Below are positions 1-11,336 of a stretch of DNA of 64,000 nucleotides, piece after piece. A program made the position numbers and the translations under genes. The stretch lies in assembly GCF_902686445.1 (NCBI RefSeq), contig NC_062223.1:43122998-43186997 (forward strand), written 5' to 3'. The stretch comes from Sciurus carolinensis. Lineage: Eukaryota; Chordata; Mammalia; Rodentia; Sciuridae. Each line of letters begins with the position of its first letter. Position 1 is the first letter of the stretch. The notes under the pieces were generated by a model that had not been told where the DNA came from, did no database searches, and saw only the letters and a list, made by a program, of their open reading frames with translations.

Positions 1-689
1 CAGGACATCCTCAAACTCCAAAAGCACCAGCTGGCCATGGCTTCCATCTGAGCTAAGGGGTTTTCATCAAGGTTAACGGTGGCTTGGGTCTCTCCCTTCT
101 CTCTCAGTTACACTGGGCCAGGAGCTCCCACACTGGGATTCTACAGCGTGATTTGAACACCTTTATCATCCCACTAACCATGTCATATCAAATTTCTATT
201 GCAGTGGCCTATCTCTGCTGCTAGGTTTTAGCCTCAGCAGGATATAAGGTTTAGCATATTGTGAGCTTGCAACGTAGATAATTCTGGTGAGTTCCACCTC
301 ACCTGCTACTCATGGCTACCTTAGTATTGTACAAACCTGTGGCATAATTTATTGTAATGTTCATGCCCCACACTCAAGGTGGGGCTCCATCCTTCTTCCT
401 GTCCACCTCTCTGCTGGGAATCTGCCTTTGCTTATTCCAGCAACATTTCAGAAGCTATCTTCACGCTGACCCTCCCCCTTTCCCCCCTGAAACCTGTTTC
501 TCACTTTGTTAAAAGTATTTCCACTGAAATACATCCTTGGTTTCAACATTTGCCTTTGAAAACAGCCCCCTGTATCTCAAGAATTGCCAAGACACTTTGA
601 GTTCATCCCTACAATGTCTTCCATTTATCTTGATTTCTCTCTTCCCACTGTCCTGGTCCAGGCCTATTACTAATTTTTAACCCATTACT
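1..689. other. Unique sequence, no gene recognised
   Basis: I see no repeat family, RNA gene or convincing coding exon here. Open frames are short (at most about 70 codons) and overlap in several phases without a recognisable protein. The stretch is moderately AT-rich with few CpGs, as expected of mammalian intergenic or intronic DNA. Confidence 0.4.
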
Positions 690-1395
690 TTGGAAAACTT
701 CAAATACATACAAAATAAACAGAACAGCATAATGAAACTCCATGTATAATGTATAATGAACATTAGTATAATGTATATTGAATAATGAACCTATCACTTG
801 GTTTCTATAATTATTGGAATTATGCCGCTCTCCTTCCCCTGATAAATTATTGTTATTATTATTATTTTATAGATATTTTCTAAGTAAGGACACAGCACAG
901 ATCTTTGTTGTGTGCATTTGACAAAATGGAGGTCCTCATTTAATCCATACTTCTAACATGATCTAGAATATTTTTATTTCCCAGTCTCTGTTCTTGCCCA
1001 GTTACTCTCTCCCATTCCCCAAGGGATGTTCTGTTCTGATTTTTCATCTTTGATTAGTTCGATTGTTTTAGAAATTTGTGTGAATGGAAATGTATAGCAT
1101 GCACTCTTTGGTGTCCAGCAGGTTCACTCAGCGTCATGTCTGTGAGACTCTTTCATGTCATTTGGTGCATCTGCAGTTCATTTTTAAAATATTGCTGAGT
1201 ACTGTTCCCTTGTGTTCATAGATCACAATTAGTTTATCCATTGTTCTATTGATGGACATTTATTTGAGTGGTTTCTCTTTGGGGTTATTGTGAATAAAAT
1301 CATTATGAACATTTATGTGCATCATTTTTACAAACCTATTCTTTCATATCTATTTGATAAATCCTAAGTGTACAATTGCTGGGCCACCACATTCA
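690..1395 (-). repeat. Ancient LINE-1 3'-end fragment
   Basis: Read on the minus strand, this resembles the 3' end of old mammalian L1 elements. The clearest part is about 1030-1390, with phrases typical of the antisense L1 3' region (the 'gttcattgttctattgatgg' type of phrase and the 'gctgggcca' end). There is no long open frame and no target duplication that I can find, so it is an old, diverged, 5'-truncated copy. The left boundary is uncertain; the part before 1000 is weaker. Confidence 0.6.
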
Positions 1396-1419
1396 CTTTT
1401 GACTGGATGGCTACAATAA

Positions 1420-1680
1420 TCTCCTGGAACCCTTGCTTCACCTGGTATCAGCCTCCAAATCTGGGCACTACATCATGCTCCTCTTCCCAAAGCTGACTTC
1501 TACCCATGTCAACAATATAGAGTTTAGGAAGCTCTAGCGATTCCTACATTGTCTTTGGAGTGAAGTCAAGCATTTATGGCCTAGCATAGCATTTTTGATC
1601 CCCCATAGCTCATCATCAATTCTTACTCCCCATGTTATCTTACTCCCTGCCTCTCCCTTTATGTTCTGGGAGCTAACCAC
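1420..1680. repeat. Possible LINE-2/CR1-type fossil
   Basis: The wording of this stretch (a 'aagcatttatggcc...tttttgatcccc' pattern followed by pyrimidine-rich sequence) loosely follows an old L2/CR1-type LINE segment. No open frame survives. This is a weak call from memory; unique sequence is the alternative. Confidence 0.3.
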
Positions 1681-2019
1681 TAGTCTCTTTGACCCTGGGA
1701 TCTGGAAGAATAGTTACCTGCAGAGCACCATCCTGCTGGCTTTGACTGGTGGCAGTGCCTGACTCAGAGGGGGACTCATGAGGCTGGCTGAATGGTTGGT
1801 CAGTGTTCTCTGGTGTAGAGCTCACAGCTCTAAACACACAGGAAAATGTCTGTGAAACCCTGATGTCCTTACTCCAGCTTCTACCAGAAGATAGATGAGC
1901 TCTCTTGGATGCCAAGATTCTATCATTCTGTGAATTTACCAACTTCACTGGGTTCAGAAGTCCCACATGGATTATCACAACCAGATAGGATCAGAGAGGC
2001 ATAAGGGAAAGAATACAGG

Positions 2020-2160
2020 AATGAGAGTCAGTTGTCCCAAGTTCTAGTCTCACTTGTACCCTTTCCTGTGTATCTTTGAATAGCTCTATCCCCTTAATCT
2101 CCACTGCTCCCATTGGAACACTGGGAATTCAGATGGAGGATAACTGATGATCTCTGAAGT
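2020..2160 (+). repeat. MIR SINE remnant
   Basis: A sequence of the form 'gttctagtctcacttgtacc' followed by a short T/C-rich block is the pattern of the MIR core ('tgtgtgaccttgggcaagt...cctcagtttcc') in the plus orientation. It is short and highly diverged, as expected of a SINE that stopped moving before the eutherian radiation. Confidence 0.4.
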
Positions 2161-2549
2161 CCAACCTAACATCACCCTGTGAGATTGAGTTTCACAAAGT
2201 ATCAAACTGGATCTACTGTTTCTTTTGTTGTTGGCAGGACTTCCACCCATTTTTGTGGTCCCTCTCTAGGTGCATTCAGGACTGTCTAAATGCAATTCAA
2301 GCATTTCTCCTTTCCCCAAACCGTCCATGCCAGCAGCCAAAGCACAGTTGGAACAATGAGTACCTTCCATGGGGCCTCACCCTAAGTTGGTAAGAGTTGG
2401 TCTCTAGCAACATGTTTGCCTAAATTAGACACATCTGCTCGAGGTTACACCATCAGGCACTCTACAAGTTGTGGACTATCCATCCAGCACACAAGGGCTA
2501 CAACATTGGCAAGAGTCACGGGACATCTTTTCACAAAGGGAATGCAATC

Positions 2550-2735
2550 TCTAGCTCCATCTCAGATATTTAATTTTTCTTTGCTTCTATTTGCTCACAC
2601 ATAAAAATGAGAATAATAAGATGTCTACCTCACAGGCTTTTCTGAAAATGATAAATAAAATAACATGTAAAATTATGTCTTGTATACTGGAAAAGCTCAA
2701 TTAAATTTAGATAATGTTATGATCCTTATACTATT
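2550..2735 (+). repeat. MIR SINE
   Basis: This matches the right half of MIR. It has 'ctcacacataaaaatgagaa' (the 'cctcatctgtaaaatggg' block), then 'tctacctcacaggctt' and a tail rich in 'ataaataaaata'. MIR is a tRNA-derived SINE once mobilised by LINE-2. No target duplication is visible, as expected for its age. Confidence 0.65.
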
Positions 2736-2739
2736 GTGA

Positions 2740-3670
2740 ACGTCTTAGGGAGCTCAGAGAAGTTGGAGGGATATGAATCCCACACTCTATTTTATAAGGT
2801 TTTTAAGTGCTTACTATGTTTACCAAATGATTTCATTTCCTCATCCTTAAAAACAGGTTCAAAATGGAAGTGTTGTCTCTAAGTAGCCTCTGTTCTCTGT
2901 TTTCTTGGAAACAGAATTTGTAGATTAGCAGGTACATCTCTTTGAATCTCCCACCCCTTAGGTCTCACCCATGGATGTCCCCTATGGGTGACAGCAGATG
3001 TGGGCAGTGGGCCCTTTGAATCATCTTGGGAGGCCGAGATTGATCTGGGAAACTCTTGGAAGGACATAAGCTCAATGTTCAGGCAAGTGCCCTTCACAAT
3101 AAATGAAGAAGAGCAAAGAGAAGAAGAGAATGGTCATAAACAAAAGCAGGAATTGTTTGAGAAATGAACCCTTTTCAGAAGCCTTCAAAGCCACCCTTTC
3201 ACAAAGTCTGGCAGGAATACAGTATCGAGCCTGGGAGAAAGCCAACCGTGGCCTTAATTTATTATTGTCAAACTGTTTGTTGTCTTTATTTGCCAAGCCT
3301 TACTAATTGAACTTTTGTTGGTCTGGCTACCCCTCCAGAGAATAGAAGCCATTGTTATCTGGAATGTGCCAAAAAAATTGATCCAAGTTGTAGCTGATTT
3401 CCCTTCCTAGTTCAGGTTGCTCTCTTTCTTTCAAGCATGTTTTTGTTTATTTTTTTGTTGTTTTGTTTTGTTTCAGTTCCAACCTTAACTAGGTGTTTAG
3501 ACTGAACCAGAATGAAGTTCACTGACCCAAGGGGAAGATTCCTGTTGAGAAATCAGAAAAGTCCCCCAAAAGGCCTGCAAGGAGAGTACCTTCTTTGACC
3601 TTCCTCCCATGATGCCTCAGTGGAAGGTGCCCACTCCCGACTTCTGCTGAGCAGGGAAGGGAAGCTCTAA
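2740..3670. other. Unique sequence, possible conserved segment
   Basis: No repeat or gene is recognised. The part from about 3120 to 3330 is compositionally plain, lacks repeat signatures, and has the look of slowly evolving non-coding DNA, but only a cross-species alignment can show that. Open frames here run on both strands and none resembles a known protein. Confidence 0.3.
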
Positions 3671-3671
3671 A

Positions 3672-3832
3672 CCAGTGGTTCTCAAAGTCTGTTCTCAGGA
3701 GCAGCATCAATGTCACCTGGGAATTTCTTTGAATGCAAATTCTTGGGCCCTGCTTCAGAGCTACCAATCAGCAATTTGTGTTTTAACGTCTTCTGATGTA
3801 TACTAACATTTGAAGTTGGTGCTCTGTGCCAG
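3672..3832 (-). repeat. MER5-type hAT-Charlie MITE
   Basis: The segment opens with 'ccagtggttctcaaagtctg' and continues with the 'aatgtcacctgggaatttct' and 'ttcttgggccctgcttcaga' blocks characteristic of MER5A. MER5A is a non-autonomous hAT-Charlie DNA transposon fossil shared by eutherians. It abuts a MER20 copy directly on its right. It has no coding capacity. Confidence 0.8.
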
Positions 3833-4050
3833 GGTTTCTCAATCTTGGCACTCTTGACATTTAGGGCTGGATGATTTCTTTGTTGTGGGGGTCATCCTGT
3901 ATATTGCAGGGTGTTTAGTTGCATCCCTGACCTCTATCCAATAGATGCCAGGATCTCCCCATTCCCATATTTAAATGTGACAACCAAAAATGTCTCCAGT
4001 AATTGCCAAATGTCTCGGGGTGAAGGAGGTAAAATCACCCCTGACTCAAA
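3833..4050 (-). repeat. MER20 hAT-Charlie MITE
   Basis: The stretch starts 'agggtttctcaatcttggca', then carries 'tttgttgtgggggtcatcct', 'gacaaccaaaaatgtctcca' and 'attgccaaatgtctcggggt'. These are the successive blocks of MER20, a roughly 220-bp eutherian hAT-Charlie element, and the copy is nearly full length. MER20 copies are known in other mammals to act as hormone-responsive regulatory sites in endometrium. Nothing in the sequence shows that this copy does so. Confidence 0.85.
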
Positions 4051-4914
4051 TAATGGACAAATTACTTTTTGTTACTCCAAGCTCTGAGCTTTTGCTCTCT
4101 GTCACATTGACAAACAACTTCCAGACTGCCTGGGTGGCTCCTAAGCACACCGTGATGATGAACACGAGAAGATAGAACCATAAGGCAGCTTCTGAAAAAC
4201 AGATGGAGTTTTTCCATCTTGATAAATCTTTCCTTTGAATCCGTCCTGAGGCAAGTGCATGTCACTTTGATTTCAAGAGCTAATTCTTTTGCTCAGGTTA
4301 GTTGAGTAAGCAAAATAAAACAAAAAGAATTAGGAGTTCATCCTCCTGTCTCGTCCTCTTATTTGTTGCTACCCTCAGGGGAGAAGAGAGAGAAGGACTG
4401 ATCACAGTTGCAGGTGATGCACCTGCAGAACAGCAATGCACCTGCTAAGCTTCCCTCTCAACATCAGCATGAAAAGTTTCCTGTGCATTTCAGGGCAAAT
4501 GTTTCCCCAAGCTCATTCTATAGTGTTTCTACCATTAGGCTCTTAGTGTTGTCATGTTTGCATTTAAAGGGCACCCAAACCAGGAAATTTGCTTTTAGGC
4601 TTTATTCCCACCATTGTCATTTCAGGGTTTTGATAATGCTCCCACCTCAGGAAGCTGGACATAGCAAAAATCCACTTGGATGGACTCAGCCAAACATAAC
4701 TCAGTTGCTCGTATAAATGCCAACTAAAAGTTACAATCCATTTGCTCATCTGGTTGGAATCTGTGGAGAGTTGTGCCAGTTGCTCAGGATATGAGAGAGA
4801 AGAGCCTTGGTCTTTGGGGAGCTTATTGTCAGACAAAGGTTGAAGCCATGTCAAATAAAATGCAGAGCCCATGATGGAGAAGGTGACCACAGATATTATG
4901 GGAATATGCTCCCC
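4051..4914. other. Unique sequence, no gene recognised
   Basis: No repeat family or RNA gene is recognised. Two opposed open frames of about 100 codons overlap around 4408-4890. They shadow each other, neither resembles a known protein, and no splice structure supports either. Confidence 0.35.
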
Positions 4915-4972
4915 ATTGATATCTCAGTGCCTGACACATGGTAGGGGTTCAACAAATATTTGTTGAATGATC
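4915..4972 (+). repeat. LINE-2/MIR-type 3' end
   Basis: The sequence 'tcagtgcctgacacatggta' followed by 'caacaaatatttgttgaatg' is the shared 3' end of L2 and MIR elements in the plus orientation. Only the terminal 60 bases are recognisable. Confidence 0.7.
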
Positions 4973-6945
4973 CTAGAATCATTCACAGTCTGAGAAGCTT
5001 AAAAAAAATCTAGGCTAAGAAAGTATTACTTAGACTTTCAAAGGAAAAGTAAGAGTTAGACATGTAGGGAAGAGTGGAAGGGTTGGTTCAGACAGAAAAT
5101 AGCAGGTACAAGGACATTGAGATGGTAATACACATAGTAGCTTTGGATAGATTACAAGAAAGACTGAATGAATTGTTTGAAGAAGTATTCTCCTGGTTGC
5201 CTCTAACTATATAGCAAATTGTCCCTGAAATGTGATGGTAAAACAATCATTTTCTTTTTTTGGGGTTTTGTGGATAAGGAATGTGAATGGCTCATCTCTC
5301 AGATGGTGCAGCTAGGGCTGAAGATCCACTCCCAAGATTGCTTCTTCACAGACATCTCTGGTGCCTCGGTGTTCCCTTGACTTCACTCCCTCTTCACGTG
5401 GTGACTCATCATCTAGAGCTCCTCTATGAGACTTGAGTTTCTCATAGTATGTCAAGTCACTTCTAACATGGCAGCCAGTTTCTCATAGAGCAAATATTCC
5501 AAAAGGTCAGGCAGAAATAGCACAGCTTTTTTTGACTGTTTTGGAAGTTTCATAACATTCTTCTGCTGTATCCAAATGATCAAGCAAGTCAGTACAACTG
5601 GCTCAGATCCAACGCGAGGGGACTAGCCCTTTCACCTTAATGGGGGAATGGTTTGCACACAGAAGGGGGAAATTTTTGATGGCAACTGTTATGAGAGAAA
5701 GTACCCTCAGGTGATTCAAGGGTTGAAAAAGTTGGGACTGGAGAGTCAAGCCAGAAGACCTTGGAGAAGCAAACTATGGGGTGAGCAATGTGCCCTGAAT
5801 TCTGTGAGAGGTTGTGAAATGATTTAACCATAGGAGTGGTCTGATTGGATTCATTTGTGAATCATCCACCTCAGACAGCTATGGAGAATGAGGTGAAGTG
5901 GGACAGGAGGCAGGGAGGTAGACCATGTGGAGATCTTGATGACCTGAAAGAGCAAGGGTGATGGGTGAAGAATGTCATAAAGCGAGAACATGAGGACACT
6001 TAGGCTACTTGAAGGTTTCTGACACCTCTCCCAACCATTTTCCTTTCATAACAGAGAAGAAAGCTATTGCTTTCTATTCTGGGAACTGAATGGGGGGTAA
6101 AAGGCAGCTGGCAACCAAGCCTGCCCTGGGAGGCTTAATAGCCATACTTCTCAGTTTGTTAGGAGCTGACACTGGGGTAAACAAACACGACTGGTGTGAA
6201 GACCATTAGAAAAGTCTCTCCGAACAAAGACTCCATTTGGCAGCTGTTGCTCAGAGCCCAGTGAAAGAAACAAAAGAGTTTGTTGAGCAAACATGAAAGG
6301 AGCCTAATTGATGCAATTAAGGTGAAATTAAATAAAGGAATGTTTTAACCCAAAGTTCATGGAAAATTTTTCCCAGGGGCGTCACTGGAATAGTCATTTG
6401 GTGCTTTTAAATAAAAGGAAGCACAGGATATGGGAAATTGGCCTATTTGACCCCTTGGAGTCAAATCTAACATGGTGACGTGGAATACACGTGTGCAATT
6501 GTTTGACCCTGGCTGCCCAATCTTGGGCAGGGCAGAGATTGGGGTTGGGTATGACAGGGGAGGGGTGTTGGGTATGAGAGGACCCAGGCAGGTGCAAGGG
6601 AAACTACTCCAACAAGACCACAGCTTCTTGTTACCACATCATCCATTTTATTTGCTTCATAGTAGTTATCTGAGATTATCGTACTCATTATGGGTTAACT
6701 AGTTTGCTGCCAATCCCTTTTACTCCAACACACACATCCACATATGGGCCCATACGTACATGCACATGCTAGGGAATGCTGGCTCTGCTTGGAGCAGAGC
6801 TTCTGACATGCCTGTTTTGAGACCCGCAACCCAGAAGCAAATCTCTGTACCTTGTGTACATTCCCAAGCCCTGCTTGGACAGCTCAGAATGGTCCCATGG
6901 GAAACTGATGCCTGAAACCAACCTAAACAGGCATATGTATTTTAA
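4973..6945. other. Mostly unique, with weak old-repeat traces
   Basis: Around 5190-5500 a degenerate repeat is suggested (phrases about indicated organ-like 'ctcccaagattgcttcttca' and 'taacatggcagccag'), but I cannot place the family. Around 5790-5960 the wording resembles an internal LINE-2 segment. About 6160-6425 lacks repeat signatures and contains a forkhead-like 'gtaaacaaac' and AT-rich homeobox-like cores; it may be conserved non-coding DNA. No coding exon is supported. Confidence 0.3.
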
Positions 6946-6949
6946 CACA

Positions 6950-7150
6950 TAGTAACATGGTATTGACTAGATACCAGGTACTCTTCTAAGTATGTGGCAG
7001 ATATTAATTCACTTGATTCCCATAAGGACCCATGAAGTAGAAATACTTCTGTCTACATTTTAAAGAGGCAGAACAGGGATAGAGAAGTCAGAGTCTGTCC
7101 AAGCCACTGAGTGCAGAAAGTCAAGATTTGAACCTAGGTATGTGGGTTCA
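6950..7150 (-). repeat. MIR SINE, nearly full length
   Basis: Read on the minus strand this is MIR. The plus strand shows 'gataccaggtactcttctaa', 'tacattttaaagaggcagaa' and 'tcaagatttgaacctaggta', which are the complements of the MIR tail, the 'ctgtaaaatg' block and the tRNA-like B-box region. It is diverged but covers most of the element. Confidence 0.75.
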
Positions 7151-7333
7151 CATACCAGAGGTAATTAACATATCCTGCTAGATGAGGCCCCTTGAATTGT
7201 ACTTAAAGGCTCCTGGAGTAAGTTGACAGTGTCCCCTGGGAGCAGTATAGCAAGTGAGTCTGCATCACTGGTCTTGTTGCTAGCCATGTCCACTCTCACA
7301 GCATTGAGCACTAAGCACAAACCTCACCTCCTG

Positions 7334-7801
7334 TGTTAGTCATCTTTTCATCTCTATGACAAAAATACCCAACACAAACAACTTAGAGGAGGAAAGATTT
7401 ACTTCAGCTCATGGTTTTAGAGGTTTCAGTTCATGGTTGACTGGCTCAAAGGCAGAAATATGATAAGGCAGAGGAAAACTTCTCAGCTCATGGCAGCCAG
7501 GAAACAGACAGACAGACAGACAGAGACAAGAAGGAGAGAGGAAGGGACCAGACCCAAAATATAGTCCCCAAGAGCATGCTCCCAGTGACATACTTCCTTC
7601 AACCATGCCCCCCTGCCTACAGTTTCCACTTCCTCTCAGTAGTTCATTCAAATTGTTAATCCACTAAGTGGATTAATCCCGTGATATTCAGCCTCATGAT
7701 CCAATCACTTCCCCAAAGCCCCGCCTCTGGACATCGCTGTATAGGGGACCAAGTCTTCACACATGAGCTTTTGAGGGGACATTCCTGACCCAAACCTAAC
7801 A
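7334..7801 (-). repeat. MaLR solo LTR
   Basis: The plus strand runs from 'tgttagtcatcttttcatct' to 'gacccaaacctaaca', giving TG...CA ends. It contains the antisense hallmark of MaLR-type LTRs: 'gaggaggaaagatttacttc' with 'agctcatggtttta', and near the right end 'tcatgatccaatcacttccc'. No internal region adjoins it, so it is a solo LTR of the ERVL-MaLR group in reverse orientation. A short CAGA repeat (7504-7526) lies inside. I could not find a clean 5-bp target duplication. Confidence 0.7.
7504..7526. repeat. (CAGA)n microsatellite
   Basis: About five and a half perfect units of the tetramer CAGA, embedded in the MaLR LTR. Confidence 0.9.
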
Positions 7802-8149
7802 CTGCCCTACAGGTAGATAAGAGGAGACATCTAGAAAAGCTGAAAGCACACATGGATCAGCTGAGGTATGGACAATGGTTAGAATGTGGCCTTCTATGGA
7901 GAGAGATGAATGCACTGTGAGAAGGACTCAACCTTTCACAGGAAAATGCCCACAAATTAAAAAAATCCAATCAGAGGAAAATTAGAGGTTTAAAAATGGG
8001 AAAAACATGGGGGTAAAAGGAAAAGGCATAAAATTATAAATTAAATACAATTTCAGAAATAATTTTAATTTCCTCCTTTCGCAATATAACTGATAAGCCC
8101 TTAAACATTTACCAGAGATTATAAATGAGTAAATATCTGATTTGTGAAC
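7802..8149. other. Unique A-rich sequence
   Basis: No gene or clear repeat. The last 200 bases are strongly A/T-rich and poor in long open frames. Confidence 0.35.
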
Positions 8150-8265
8150 TCTGGAGTGAGGCTCAGGGACCTTGTATTGATGGATTTAGACAGAAGTCTG
8201 TCCTCAGGTGATTCTGATGTCCATGGATCACCCTTTGAAATACTCCTACCTAGAGAAGAAGAAAG
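8150..8265 (+). repeat. MER5-type fragment
   Basis: The order 'gtgaggctcagggacc...', 'gtcctcaggtgattctgatg' and 'gatcaccctttgaaatactc' follows the right half of MER5 in the plus orientation (hAT-Charlie fossil). It is truncated and diverged. Confidence 0.6.
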
Positions 8266-9894
8266 ACTGTTCAAGCCTCATTCCTGCCAGTGGGAGCTTC
8301 CTTCCAACTTCAGATGCACATTTGTAGCATAAATTATCTTTTAAATACCTTTTATGCCTCCAAAGTCACCTTGGTATTTCAGTCACAAAATCTATTTTAT
8401 GTACAATACTGTGATTGTATATAGTATATATGAACCAGTGAGCACAACATCTTCCTGCTTAGTTCTTTTTTTAATGTTTAATATTTAAAAGCTTGGAGCA
8501 CAAGTACTGAACTTCAAGGAAATGAACATTTGCCATTTAATGAATAGCACCAAAAATGGGAGACAGAAGCTATGGGGACTCATGTTGGAAGCATATCCAT
8601 TGACCTGTCTAGACTCCCACTGAGTGAATCTGGGAGGGGATGGGTCTATTTTCAGAAACGGGGCAAAGACAAAATAATAGCCCCAAACTCAAGTAATGCA
8701 ATTTATTCCTTTAAAAACTTCATGGAAATCATTTTTATGCTTTTAAAAAAACTTACTGAGATAGAATTTACATACCACATTATTTATTGGAAGTGGACAT
8801 TTCAGTGAGCTTTAGTAAACTGATACAGTGATGCGCGACCATCTGGTTTAAAATGCTTCAATTACCCTCAAAGTTTTCTTGTACTCATTTGTATTAGATC
8901 CCTGTTCTTACTGCCAGCAGCAGGCAACTATTGATTTTTCTTCTCTATACTTTTCCTTTTCTAGAAGTTTTGTGTTCATGGGACTCATACAATATGTGGT
9001 CTTTTGTATCTGGCTCATTTTGTTTAACAGCATGTTTTTGGTGTGTCACACCTATTTACTGCTGAGTACTATTCCAGCCTATAGCTGCACCACATTTTGT
9101 TTATGCAGACATCATTTGATGAACTTGGAAATGTTTTCAATTTTTTTGCTATTATGAAAAATGTTGCTATCCACATGCTTTTGCAAGTTTTTGTGTGCAC
9201 ATATATTTTTGCTGCTCTGGGGCAGATTCCTGTAAGTGGAATTACATATTAAGGATACATATTAAGGACATGTATAATTTAAAGAAATCACTGAGCTGTT
9301 TTATAAATGACTGTACCATTTCACACTGTCATCAGCAATGTATGAGAGTTTCAGTTACTCCATTTCTTCATTTGGCCTTTGTTATTGTTTGTCTTAAAAT
9401 CTCTTTTAATTGCCCTTGTAGTTAGTATGTACCAATATCTTGCTGTGGTATTTGATTGTGTTTCCCTAATAACCATAGATTTCCAGAGTCTTACTTGTGC
9501 TTAACTGCAGTCTCTTAATCTTCTTAATCTTTGGCAAAGTATCTGCTTCAAACCCATAGTCCATTGTAATCGGGTTGTTTGACTTATTCTTACTGAGTGT
9601 AACAATTCTTCATATATTCCAGAGACAGGTTCATTTATTAGATACATCATTTGCTAAATATTCTCCCAATCTGTAACTTGTATTTTAATTTCCTTAAGTG
9701 GTATATTTTGAAAAGCAAAAGTTTTAAAATTTTTATGAAGTTCAATTTATAAGTGTTTCTTTCCTTTATAAATTATAGTTTTATTTCTAAGAACTATTTG
9801 CCTAACCCAATGTCACAGAGGGTTTTTCCCCATTTTTTTTCTATAAATGTTATGATTTTAACTTTTATATTTAGGTCTGTGATTCATTGTTTAA

Positions 9895-10375
9895 AAATAT
9901 TTTAAAGAATTTAAAATATGTATAAATTTATGGGTGCAAGTTTAAGTGTACACATTTATGGGTGCATTGTGATATTTCAGTATATTCAGACCAAGGTAAC
10001 TGGCATATCCATCACCTTAAACATTCATCAATTCTTTGTGTTGGGAATATCCATAGTACTCTTTACAAGCTATTTTGAAATATACAATTAATTGTTGTCA
10101 ACCATAGCTACTCCTATGCGCTATAGAACGTTAGAAGTGGTTCTTCCTATCCAAGTGCACTTCGGAACCCACCAAGCATCCTGTCTTCCTCCTAATTTTC
10201 CCAGCCTCTGGTAACCCTATACTTTTTAATTCTATACTTTTTAAATTTCCATATATAAGTGAGAACAAGCAGTATTTGTCTGACTTCTTTCACTTAACAT
10301 AATGTTTCCCATACAGCTATCTGTGTTGTTGCATTTGATCCATTTTAATTAATATGTACAGAGTGAGAAGACCTA
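9895..10375 (-). repeat. LINE-1 3'UTR fragment, nested
   Basis: The plus strand has the antisense 3'UTR pattern of placental L1MA/MB-type elements: 'atttatgggtgcattgtgat', 'ggcatatccatcaccttaaa', 'ttttgaaatatacaattaat', 'cccagcctctggtaacccta' and 'tttcacttaacataatg'. It separates two parts of the older L1, so it inserted into it. There is no coding capacity and no clear target duplication. Confidence 0.65.
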
Positions 10376-10737
10376 AGTTCACTTTGTTGCAAATGGATAT
10401 CCTATTACTCCAACTTAATTTTTGCTTAATTTTCTGAAAAGACTCTTTCCTCTCACTGAATTACTGTGGCACCCTGGTTGAAAAATCAAAGGACCACAAA
10501 GATAGGAGTTTATTTTTGGACTCTATTCTGTTCCATTGATCTATGTGTGTGTGCTAATGATAACGCTACACTGTCTTGCTGACTGTGGATTTCTGTATGT
10601 TTTGAAATCAAGTAGGATAAATCCCCCAACTTAGTCCTTCTTTCTCAAAATTGTTTTGGATATTCTAGGTTGTTTGCATTTTCATAGTAATTTTGCATCA
10701 GCCTATACATATATGCAAATAAACCTGTTGGAATTTT

Positions 10738-10954
10738 TTTTTTTAAGTTTTACTAATTTATTTTAAAACTTACAAGATTTGGCATCTCTATAGTAAATGG
10801 TTTGTTCCTTATCTTCTTCTTTCTACAGCATAATTATTGTAGACAGCAAGAAGTCAGATGACATTTTCAATATTCCTCCTGTTACTATGATATTCTCATT
10901 TATAATGTTAATTTGCATAGGAATGATTCATTTTTTCTATTGATCTTTTTTTTT
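10738..10954 (-). pseudogene. Short processed retrocopy of an unidentified transcript
   Basis: A 217-bp insertion is bracketed by perfect 14-bp direct repeats 'cctgttggaatttt' at 10724-10737 and 10955-10968. On its minus strand it ends in a poly(A) run of about ten bases next to the left repeat. An AATAAA signal (plus-strand TTTATT at 10757-10762) lies about 13 bases upstream of that run. This is the signature of L1-driven retrotransposition of a polyadenylated RNA, truncated at its 5' end. The body does not match the L1 or SINEs in this window and I do not recognise the source gene. It is probably mostly 3'UTR, since an open stretch of about 30 codons ends in TAG about 85 bases before the tail. 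It lies in, and disrupts, ancient L1 sequence. Confidence 0.8.
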
Positions 10955-11336
10955 CCTGTTGGAATTTTATAGGAGTTGTGTTGAATTTATAAATCAATTT
11001 TAGAAAATTCTGAGTTCTCCTATGTATGAACAGGGCATGGGTTTCCATTTGTCTAGATCTCTAATTTCTCTAGGCAATACTTGGTTGGTTTCATTATCTT
11101 GCCCTGTTTATGTTACATTATCCCTAAGTACTGTATTCTTTTTGATGCTATTGTGAATTAAATTATTTTCTTATCTTATTTTTGGATGATTCATTGCTAA
11201 AACATAGAAATACTGTAGATTTTGTACATTGATCTTGTATCTTGTGACCTTGCCCATTCTGTTCAGTACTTGTAATGGTCGATTTTTTGTTCTTCTATTT
11301 TCTGATAATCTGGGTTGGATTGATATTATCATGACT

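Larger units (their letters stand above)
8720..11336 (-). repeat. Ancient LINE-1, 3'UTR and ORF2 C-terminal part
   Basis: On the minus strand this is an old mammalian L1. The 3' end lies near 8720 (a 'cttactgagatagaatttac' type phrase) and ORF2-derived sequence runs to about 11336. Open frames are shattered. Two later insertions sit inside: an L1 3' end at about 9895-10375 and a small poly(A) retrocopy at 10738-10954. The element is interrupted at 11336 by a rodent L1 and seems to resume at about 18361. The family is L1M-like by style only. Confidence 0.75.

Noticed and set aside
7504..7526. CRISPR-like or tandem array
   Set aside because: It is a simple CAGA microsatellite in an LTR; nothing in the window has repeat-spacer structure, and the genome is mammalian.
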